Positions 54,443 through 64,000 of a stretch of 64,000 nucleotides of DNA are shown piece by piece (position 1 is the first letter of the stretch; each line of letters opens with the position of its first letter). The notes beneath the pieces were generated by a model. That model worked only from the letters and a program-made list of their open reading frames with translations, was not told the DNA's origin and made no database searches. Origin of the DNA: Ciborinia camelliae (Eukaryota; Ascomycota; Leotiomycetes; Helotiales; Sclerotiniaceae); NCBI GenBank assembly GCA_025890175.1, contig JANPYM010000002.1:2973077-3037076 (forward strand). Reading direction: 5' to 3'. A program made the position numbers and the translations under genes.

Positions 54443-56973
54443 TTTTGCCTTGGATATTTTGCAATAGCAACCCGCGGTTGATAGGTTCTTTTCCTAGGTT
54501 GAAAGGTGGAACTGAATCTCTGGCTTTAGAATTCGACAATCGCGGCGGTGGAGGGTTTGAAGAAGGAGGCTTCCTGTCTTGATTTTATTCCATCTTGCAT
54601 CCAGTAAGAGAGCGAAGCAACGAGAAAGTCGGTCAGTCGAAGGAATAGTTTTGTAAAATATTAGTACATTAGTATTGTTTGTATAAATAATTAAATGATA
54701 TTAATGTCCAGGTTATCGCGAGCACTTTTAATGATTTCTTGACCCAGCGAAGGCTCGGTCATCGAGAGTGGATGGGTATTCCTTGAGGGCGATCAAGCAA
54801 TAAATTTATTGGATCAATTATTGAATTAGGTATATATAGAACAAAACAACCGTGATATGTGGAGAAAATTAGGTAGAATGAAGGTATGAAAATGAAGATA
54901 TAAAATCTTTTCTTATAAAATGAAAAGACAAGAAGAAGAATAACCCAAATCCTGCTTGTCTGCTTACCCTCCTAAACCATAGAAGAAGCATCACCAATAT
55001 CAACTTTCAACTACCTACATACTCTCTCACCGGCCGAGTTAATAATGGGGAAACCTAGATCTAAACCTTTTTTTTTTGGATACAACATTGCACACCATGC
55101 ACGTTATTGTCTCGTTTACATGCATGGTGCCGATGAATCCTAGTCAATAGAAATTCCTATCTCATCCAATCAAAGGCCAAAACACGAAAACATGAATTGA
55201 GGTTATCTCAGATAAAGATGGAGGAAAGATAAAAGGTTTCCGTTCATATGGGAAGGGATGTCCTTGTGATAGAATGAAGATATACTATTTCAATTGTTTA
55301 GATGGCTGGAGATATGAGGTAGGTAGGTAGGTACTATGGTACATACATGAATAGATCATTCCCTTCTTTTTTTTACTAACCTCTCATCTCTCTTTTCCAC
55401 AATATCATTTTATCATTTTATCATGCATTCAATTATTTTGAGAAGTTGGTGGCTTTCGGGCTTTTAATACGGGAGGTCAGCTTATCAGCTTACTTGCTTG
55501 ATAAAAATGAAAAGGCTGCCAAAAACAAGATTCCCATTTTCGCCATCTAATAACACCCATAGGTACCTAGGTAGGTATGTAAGGTAGGTAGGTTCTGGCC
55601 CAGTTTAAGAATCTTCCCAATCTTCCCAGACAACAAACCATCATTGTTCCCTTATTAATACATGAATGATACCTAGTACTTTCTTTATACCTCGTGCTAT
55701 ACTACAGTGAACATTCTTTGTGTCTCGGAAGTTTCCAACAAACTTACTTAACCTATCCTTCTTCATTGATAGGTAAAGCGTCCCAGATTTTGAAGAATCG
55801 GCATGTCATCAGAGACATACATATAATATGAACTCTATTTGCAGCTGCCGCTATCGAACAACAAGCAGGTGGTCAATGTGAAATGGTGTGGGCAATATAT
55901 GAAGCCTTTACGGCCTTTTTGTAATCTTACCACATCGGATCGATTCGGTTGTGGGTGGAAGGGGGAAGGAGGGTGGGAATTGAAATCCTTCTGGGGACTG
56001 GCTTTATCTCAAATCATCAACACATAAACAGACCGCCATTCTCCCCCATTCTCGCCCATGATTTAAACTAACTACCTAGGAGTGACTGGTTGTTCAAGCT
56101 GTAGGTCTGACTCGCATATGATGGCACCTAGGTAGTACCTCGACGAAACCCCTCATTTTCGGATGCGAGAGGTTGTGATGGACAGGCTCTGATAGACTCT
56201 TCACCGCACAAACAGAATCGGAAGATGATGCTTGATATTGTTCAAGCCACCAGATTAACAATCCGCCTCACAACAGCAACAACCAATGGAGTTAACTGAC
56301 CTGTATAATGCAAACTTCCACAGTGAAAAGAAAAAGAGGGAGATGATGATGACTAAACAGCTGTCATGTTGTGTGTTGAAATATGTTTTCAATATCATAA
56401 CACAAAGTATAGATATTTGAACAGCCATCATACATTTTCCACTATTATTGCGTACAGGTGAGTGATTCCATGTGCATACTACCCATATGGCTAAAGATTA
56501 TCACACCGCCTTGGTTTTGCCACCAACCAAATCGTTCTGCCCACACGAAACAGTCCTTGCGGTCCAAAGGCGGTGAGACAACACTTGCGGCATACACCTC
56601 CGTATTTCCCGCCATGCAAAAATTGGAGGGGTATATGCAAGGCTGATGAAAAGTCATGATAGCCTTGCCCTAAATTTCTTTTTAGCTCAGAGCTAAGCCC
56701 AATATTGAATGGCCCCTCCTCGGTTGTTCAGCACCAGAAAAAAAATTGAGGAGTCCCATTTTCTGGAGAAAAAACCCAAAAACCATTCTCTTTCAATTTT
56801 TATATCCAAACGGTTATACGACCAGGAATTATACCCAAATACTTGTCCTAAGAACTGGCGAATTTGGATCACTAAAGCACTTATCCCTCAATCTGCTTTG
56901 CAGCTTGTGGAAGGGCAGTTCTTGAAGTCCCTGCGCAGATCTCAAACCATCTTTTCAGCACCTTAATATCAAA
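54443..56973. other. 2.5-kb intergenic region between channel and CPSase genes
   Basis: Short ORFs only, with no recognisable content. TAGGTAGGTAGGTAC-type motifs at 55317-55335 and 55560-55595. Divergent promoters for the channel and the pyrimidine gene are presumably here; no specific site is evident. Confidence 0.55.
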
Positions 56974-59900
56974 ATGGCAGAATTAGTTTTCCCTCCAGTT
57001 GCCGCCCCAATCCTCAATGGTACAGATGAAGGACTCATAAGTTTGGAATTGAAGGATGGCACAGTCTATCAAGGATATAGTTTTGGTGCGAAGAAGAGTG
57101 TCGCAGGAGAGTTGGTCTTCCAGACAGGTATGGTGGGGTACCCAGAATCCATAACTGATCCCTCATACCGTGGACAACTCTTGGTCATTACGTTCCCTTT
57201 AGTGGGTAATTATGGTGTACCATCCAGAGAAACAATGGACGAACTTCTCAAGGACCTGCCAGCACATTTCGAGGCATCCGAGATCCATATTGCTGGTTTA
57301 ATCTGTGCTTCATACGCGGGTGAAGAGTTTTCTCATTTCCTCGCAACCTCTTCTTTAGGAACGTGGTTGAAAGAGCAAGGTGTTCCGGCAATTTATGGTG
57401 TTGATACCAGAGCTCTTACCAAGAGAATACGAGAAGAAGGTAGCATGCTTGGACGAATGCTGTTACAAAAGGATACCCCTACCAATGGAACTTCCAATGG
57501 CAACATCACTTCTTTATCATCAAAGGACTGGAGATCATCATTCGAAGCCATTGATTGGGTGGACCCAAATACCAAGAACCTTGTAGCAGATGGTGAGTCT
57601 CTACTTTGCTATAGCCCGAATGAAGGGCTAACATCTTGCCATAGTATCAATTCGCGAGCCAAAACTGTACAAACCTGATCCTTCAAATGCTTTGAAACAT
57701 CCCTCCGGTAGACCTATACGTGTGTTGTGTTTGGACGTTGGGTTAAAATATAACCAATTGCGTTGTCTTGTAAAGCGTGGTGTGGAAGTTCTCATTTGCC
57801 CATGGGATTATGATTTCCCTGCCCTCGCTGGAAAGGATTATGATGGTTTATTCATCTCCAACGGTCCCGGTGATCCAGCTATGATGGATAAGACTGTCAA
57901 GCACATTCAATCCGCTTTGAAGGAGAACCGAACACCAATTTTCGGTATCTGTCTTGGACATCAACTTCTTGCTAGAGCTGCTGGTGCTCAAACCGAAAAG
58001 ATGAAGTTCGGAAATCGTGGACACAATATTCCATGTACCAATATGTTGACTGGAAAATGTCACATTACTTCCCAAAATCATGGTTATGCTGTTAAGACTA
58101 GTTCTTTACCCACGGAATGGGAGGAACTTTTTGTCAACGCCAATGATGGAAGTAACGAGGGTATCAGACATATCAACAGACCATATTTCAGTGTCCAATT
58201 CCATCCAGAGAGTACTCCTGGACCTAGGGATACTGAATTTTTGTTTGATGTCTTCATCAACACCATCGTCAAGACACTCGATGATGAAAAGCTTCTCTCA
58301 CAACCAGTTGCTTTCCCAGGTGGTGACATAGCTGAAAATGAAAAGCTTACTCCAAAGGTTAACGTCAAGAAAGTCCTTGTTTTGGGAAGTGGTGGTCTCA
58401 GTATTGGTCAAGCAGGAGAATTCGATTACTCTGGAAGTCAAGCTATCAAGGCTCTTAAAGAGGAAGGGATTTATACTATTTTGATCAATCCTAACATCGC
58501 TACAATCCAAACCTCCAAGGGATTGGCGGACAAGGTTTATTTCCTTCCCGTCACCGCTGACTTTGTTCGCAAAGTCATTATCCACGAGAAACCTGATGCG
58601 ATTTACGTCACATTTGGTGGTCAAACTGCTTTGCAAGTTGGTATCCAACTTAAGGATGAATTCGAAGAGCTTGGTGGTAAGTACAATAGATCCCTTTCTT
58701 TCGCGTCCCGAATGTCCAAGTTTGTTTCCATGATGAAATTCTATTGGATATTAAACTTTGTTTGAATTTCTAAGTGGGTTTGAACATTGAAACTGAGTTG
58801 AATGTTCAAGACTGTTTGAATATTCAACTCTGCTTGGATGTTTCACTTCTCTATTCTCTTCATGATACAGATTTGGTTCCTATCTTCCTCACAGGACTTT
58901 CTTGAGCAAACATTCACTGACTCCCAAACAGTGAAAGTGCTTGGAACCCCCATCAGCACCATCATTACTACAGAAGATCGTGAGTTGTTCGCTCGAAGCA
59001 TGGAGTCGATTGGCGAGAAATGCGCCAAATCCGCCTCGGCCAACAATGTCGATGAAGCTATGCATGTCGTGAAGGATATTGGTTTCCCAGTTATCGTTCG
59101 TGCCGCATATGCCTTGGGTGGTCTTGGAAGTGGTTTCGCGGATAATGAGCAAGAATTACTCGAACTCTGCAACAAAGCTTTTGCCGCTAGTCCTCAAGTC
59201 TTGATCGAGAGAAGTATGAAGGGGTGGAAAGAGATTGAATACGAGGTTGTTCGAGATTGTCGTGACAATTGTATCACGGTTTGTAACATGGAGAACTTCG
59301 ATCCTTTGGGAATCCATACTGGAGACTCAATTGTTGTTGCTCCTTCGCAAACTTTATCTGATGAGGATTACAACATGTTGAGAACCACCGCTGTCAACGT
59401 CATTCGCCATCTCGGAGTCGTTGGAGAATGTAACATTCAATATGCGCTAAACCCTGATTCCAAGGAATATTGCATTATCGAAGTCAACGCAAGATTGTCC
59501 AGATCTTCAGCACTTGCATCCAAGGCTACTGGTTACCCATTGGCTTTCATCGCCGCAAAGCTCGGTCTCAACATTCCTCTCAATGAAATCAAGAACTCAG
59601 TCACTCAAAAGACTTGTGCTTGTTTCGAACCATCTTTGGATTATGTTGTTGTCAAGATGCCACGTTGGGATTTGAAGAAATTCACTCGTGTATCTACACA
59701 ACTTGGTTCATCAATGAAGAGTGTTGGTGAAGTTATGAGCATTGGAAGAACTTTCGAGGAAGCCATTCAGAAAGCAATCCGTGCCATCGATTTCCACAAT
59801 CTGGGTTTCAGTGCAACCAAGGCTTTGATGTCGATTGATGATGAACTTCAAACGCCTTCCGATCAACGTTTGTTTGCCATTGCCAACGCTATGCAATCTG

Positions 59901-62900
59901 GTTACTCTGTTAACAAGATTTGGGAAATGACCAAGATTGACAAATGGTTCTTGAACAAGCTCAAGGGGTTGAATGACTTTAGCGAGCATATGTCAACCTT
60001 CAACACTAGCACCATCTCATATGACCAAATCAGACAAGCTAAACAACTTGGATTCTGTGACAGACAACTGGCAAACTTCTGGGATTCCACAGAACTTGCC
60101 GTGAGATTAATGAGAACTGAAGCTGGAATTCTTCCAGTCGTCAAGCAAATCGATACTGTTGCTGCCGAGTTCGAGGCTCATACCAATTACCTTTACATGA
60201 CCTACAATGGATCAGAGAGCGATATCTCCTTCAATGATCACGGTGTCATGGTCCTCGGTTCAGGTGTTTACAGAATTGGTTCCTCCGTTGAATTCGATTG
60301 GTGTTCCGTTCGTGCCATCAGAACTCTTCGCGAGTCTGGCTTCAAAACTGTCATGGTCAATTATAATCCGGAGACCGTCAGTACAGATTATGACGAAGCC
60401 GATAGATTGTACTTTGAGAACATCAATCTCGAGACTATTCTCGATATCTATGAATTAGAGTCTTCCAGTGGTGTTCTCATTGCTATGGGAGGTCAAACAC
60501 CAAACAACATTGCTCTTCCACTTCATCGCCAGAACGTTAAGATTCTTGGAACATCACCAGAGATGATTGATACTGCCGAGAATCGTTTCAAGTTTTCTCG
60601 TATGCTTGATGGTATTCATGTTGATCAACCAACATGGAAGGAATTGACCAGTTTCGAGGATGCAAAGACATTCTGTAACAAGGTTTCATACCCAGTGCTC
60701 GTCAGACCATCATATGTACTTTCAGGAGCAGCTATGAACACTGTTTACTCTGAACCGGATCTTGAAGCATACCTTGCTCAAGCTGTTGAGGTTTCAAGAG
60801 ATCATCCAGTCGTCATCACCAAATATATCGAAAATGCCAAAGAAATTGAGATGGATGCTGTTGCCAAGGATGGTGTCATGGTTGGTCACTTTATCTCTGA
60901 GCATGTTGAAAATGCTGGTGTACATTCCGGTGATGCAACCTTGATTTTACCACCTCAAGATCTTGATCCTACAACAATCAAGAGAATTGAAGAAGCTACC
61001 CGCTTGATCGGTAAAGCTCTCAACATCACTGGTCCTTACAACATTCAATTCATTGCCAAGGATAACGATATTAAGGTCATTGAATGTAATGTTAGAGCAT
61101 CTCGATCAACTCCATTTGTCTCAAAGGTTATGGGTGTTGATCTTATTGAGATGGCTACCAAAGCTATTATGGGTGTACCATTCATGCCATACCCACCAAC
61201 CGAATTACCCTCAGGTTGTGTTGGTGTGAAGGTACCTCAATTCAGTTTCTCTCGACTTTCTGGTGCTGATCCCGTTCTTGGTGTTGAGATGGCTTCCACT
61301 GGAGAGGTTGCTTGTTTCGGTCGTGATAAGTATGAGGCATATATCAAAGCATTGATCTCTACTGGATTCAAGCTTCCAAACCGCAACATTCTTCTCTCTA
61401 TTGGTTCATTCAAGGACAAGAAGGAGATGCTTCCATCTGTTGTCAAGCTTCAAAAGATGGGATACAAACTCTTTGCTACAGCTGGTACCGCAGATTTCTT
61501 ACAAGAACATGATGTTCCAGTTCAATACCTCGAGATTCTCGGAAAGGGTGAGGATGATCAAAAGTCCGAATACTCTTTGACTCAACATCTTGCCAACAAC
61601 ATGATTGATCTTTATATCAATCTTCCTTCCAGCAACAGATATAGAAGACCTGCCAACTATATGAGTAAGGGTTACCAAACTAGACGTATGGCCGTTGATT
61701 ATCAAACACCTTTGGTTACCAATGTCAAGAACGCCAAGATCCTCATCGAAGCGATCGCAAGACATTATGATATGGAGATTAGTGGATTCGATGCTCAAAC
61801 CAGTCACAGAACTGTTGTCCTTCCTGGTCTTATCAACATTGCCGCTTTCGTTCCTGGCATTACTACCCGTGGTAGTCGTGATTTCCAAACTGTTACCAAA
61901 GCATCAATTGCATCTGGTTTCAGTATGATTCGTGTTATGCCACTCGGTCTTGATGGATCAGTCACTGATGCTAGATCATTAAATGCAGCTCAACTCAACA
62001 GCAAACTTAGTTCATCTTGCGATTACAATTTCTCCATTGCCGCAACTTCTTCAAACGCTGATCAAATTAGCCAAGTTACTGGTGAAGTTGGTTCCCTCTT
62101 CATTCCATTTAATCACTTGTCCGATAATATCAGCAAGGTAGCTGCTGTCACTGCTCATTTCGAGTCATGGCCATCATTCAAACCAATCATCACTGATGCA
62201 AAGATGACCGATCTCGCATCGATCCTTCTACTCGCAAGTCTTCATAGCCGAAAGATTCATATCACCAACGTCACTACCAAGGATGATATTGGATTGATTG
62301 CATTAGCCAAGGCAAAGGGTCTTCAAGTCACTTGTGATGTTGCAGTTTACGCTCTTTTCTTCAGCCAGGATGATTTCCCCGAAGCTTCCTTCCTTCCAAC
62401 TGCCAAAGATCAAAAGGCATTGTGGGAACATATGAACATGATTGATGTCTTTTCCATTGGTAGCTTACCATATCAACTCGCAACTTTTGTCAAGGCAGAG
62501 GCAAACGCAGCTGTTGGTATTGCTGATACTTTGCCTTTGTTGTTTTCAGCTGTGGCAGATGGCAGACTCACAGTCGATGATATCAAGGCTCGTCTCCATG
62601 ATAACCCTAAAGAAATCTTCGAGATTCACGATCAATTCGGAGCTTCTGTAGAGATTGAGATTGATCGACCATACACTGTTAAGCCTGCAGCAGTTTGGTC
62701 TCCACTTGTTGGAAAGATTACAAGAGGGGCTGTTCAAAGAGTCATCTTCCAAGATAAGACTGCTTGTCTAGATGGTTTACCAACCCAAGATGCTATTGAT
62801 GGAAAGGATATGTCATCCCATCTTATTGATTTACATACCACAGTACCACAATCACCATCCATCACAGCTCATCCTGGATCTCCAGCTATTGGTCCAAGAC

Positions 62901-63973
62901 CTGATAGCTCTTATGGTCTTAGAAAATTCTCTGCATTTGGTGGTGCCTCATCTTCAGCTATGCGACCTGCGACTCGTTCAAGGTTCTTGGATGGTGCTGG
63001 CAGTCAAGCACTACAACTTCGATCTTCGGCCCCTGAAGATCTTGGGGCTCCATTGTATCCTCAACCAACTATTTCACCATCTTTACAAACCCTCCTTGGT
63101 CAATCACCATTTAAGAATCAACACGTTCTTTCGGTTAATCAATTCTCCCGCCAAGATCTTCATCTACTCTTCTCTGTTGCTCAAGAAATGAGATTAGGTG
63201 TTCAACGTGAAGGTGTTCTCTCTATCCTCAAGGGTCGTCTTCTCTGTACAATGTTTTATGAACCATCTACTCGTACATCTGCATCATTTGATGCTGCCAT
63301 GCAACGATTGGGAGGAAGAACGGTTGCAATTTCTACATCACAATCGTCTACTGTTAAGGGTGAATCCCTAGCAGATTCTATCCGTACTCTTGGCTGCTAC
63401 GGAGATGCGATTGTTCTTCGTCACCCTGATGAGAGCAGTGCTGCAACCGCTGCAAAGTTCTCACCAGTTCCTATCATTAACGGAGGTAATGGTAGCAAAG
63501 AACATCCTACTCAAGCATTCTTGGATTTGTTCACAATCAGAGAAGAATTGGGTACAGTTGGTGGTCTTACCATTACCTTCACTGGTGATCTTAGATATGG
63601 TCGTACCGTTCACTCTCTCGTCAAGCTTCTTCAACATTATGATGTCCATATCCAACTTGTCTCTCCACAAGCTTTGTCTCTTCCACAAGATATCTTGGCA
63701 CTTATCAAATCCAAGCCTGGTCAATTGCTTTCAGTCTCTACTGAATTGACTCCAGAGATTATTGCTCGATCCGATGTTCTTTACTGTACTCGTGTACAAA
63801 AGGAACGATTTGCCGATTTGGAAGAGTACGAAAAATTGAAGGATAGTTTCATCATTGATAACAAGACATTGAGAAATGCTAAGAGTTCAATGGTTGTTAT
63901 GCATCCATTACCAAGAAATGCCGAGATTGGAGAGGAGGTAGATTTCGATCAAAGAGCTGCATACTTTAGACAG
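56974..63973 (+). CDS. URA2: Multifunctional pyrimidine protein: GATase-CPSase-pseudoDHOase-ATCase (3' end outside window)
   Basis: Exons 56974-57592, 57645-58676 and 58932-63973, then a GTACGT donor at 63974; the last small exon lies beyond the window. 2231 residues are visible of an expected ~2240-2280. Order: glutaminase (GATase, [13 protein letters not shown], catalytic Cys near 307, and [11 protein letters not shown]); two CPSase ATP-grasp halves ([26 protein letters not shown], then [15 protein letters not shown]); an MGS-like allosteric region; a DHOase-like domain without the usual HxH zinc motif ([15 protein letters not shown]); a linker; and ATCase ([39 protein letters not shown]). 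It catalyses the first two steps of UMP synthesis and in yeast is feedback-inhibited by UTP. The second intron is unusually long (255 bp). Aspergillus homologue: pyrABCN. Confidence 0.98.
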
Positions 63974-64000
63974 GTACGTTACCCCTTTCCCTTGATTATT

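Noticed and set aside
58890..58911. Splice acceptors at CTTCATGATACAG or CTTCCTCACAG for the third exon of the pyrimidine gene
   Set aside because: They either lead to a stop or break the frame set by the donor; CCCAAACAG at 58931 restores the conserved GVKVLGTP.

Overview
The window looks like nuclear DNA of a filamentous ascomycete. The signs are short GT-AG introns (about 50-110 bp), a Zn2Cys6 regulator, a non-ribosomal peptide synthetase (NRPS), a fused CPSase/ATCase gene, and sharp AT-rich blocks whose transposons carry C-to-T and G-to-A changes typical of repeat-induced point mutation (RIP). Family resemblance (2EXR protein, YVC1-type channel, AT-isochore layout) suggests a leotiomycete, perhaps Sclerotiniaceae such as Botrytis or Sclerotinia. 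That placement is inference from memory, not a search.

Layout. 1-1255 is an AT-rich block. 3.1-9.9 kb holds a secreted protein, a membrane-anchored cytochrome P450 and a Zn2Cys6 transcription factor. 10.4-26.8 kb is a 16.4-kb AT-rich, RIP-degraded transposon block. Nested in it is a complete Ty3/gypsy LTR element (17504-23932) with two 189-bp LTRs and a 5-bp target duplication. 27.6-37.0 kb holds an NmrA-like NAD(P)-binding protein, an FAD monooxygenase and a five-domain NRPS (T-C-A-T-C). 37.5-49 kb is a young, rearranged stretch: a Gln-rich zinc-knuckle protein and a frameshifted relative, several minisatellites, a frameshifted metallophosphoesterase, a fragment of a RING-containing SNF2-type helicase, a DUF4743/NUDIX protein and a 2EXR protein with a 2-bp frameshift. 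50-64 kb is conserved core: a small mitochondrial-type protein, a TRP-like (YVC1-type) channel, and the pyrimidine gene encoding GATase-CPSase-pseudoDHOase-ATCase, cut by the window end inside its last visible intron.

How the genes work together. P450, regulator, NmrA-like protein, FAD monooxygenase and NRPS look like one secondary-metabolite cluster that the transposon block has split into two arms. Direct support comes from a 10-bp motif, TCGGANCCGG. By eye I find it four times in the window, once upstream of each of the four enzyme genes on both sides of the block, at 139-275 bp from the start codon. A nine-of-ten match lies upstream of the secreted-protein gene, and a partial site lies upstream of the regulator. 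This motif and the split cluster are the most interesting features here; the product is unknown.

Gene models were spliced by hand from reading frame and consensus splice sites. No database search was run.
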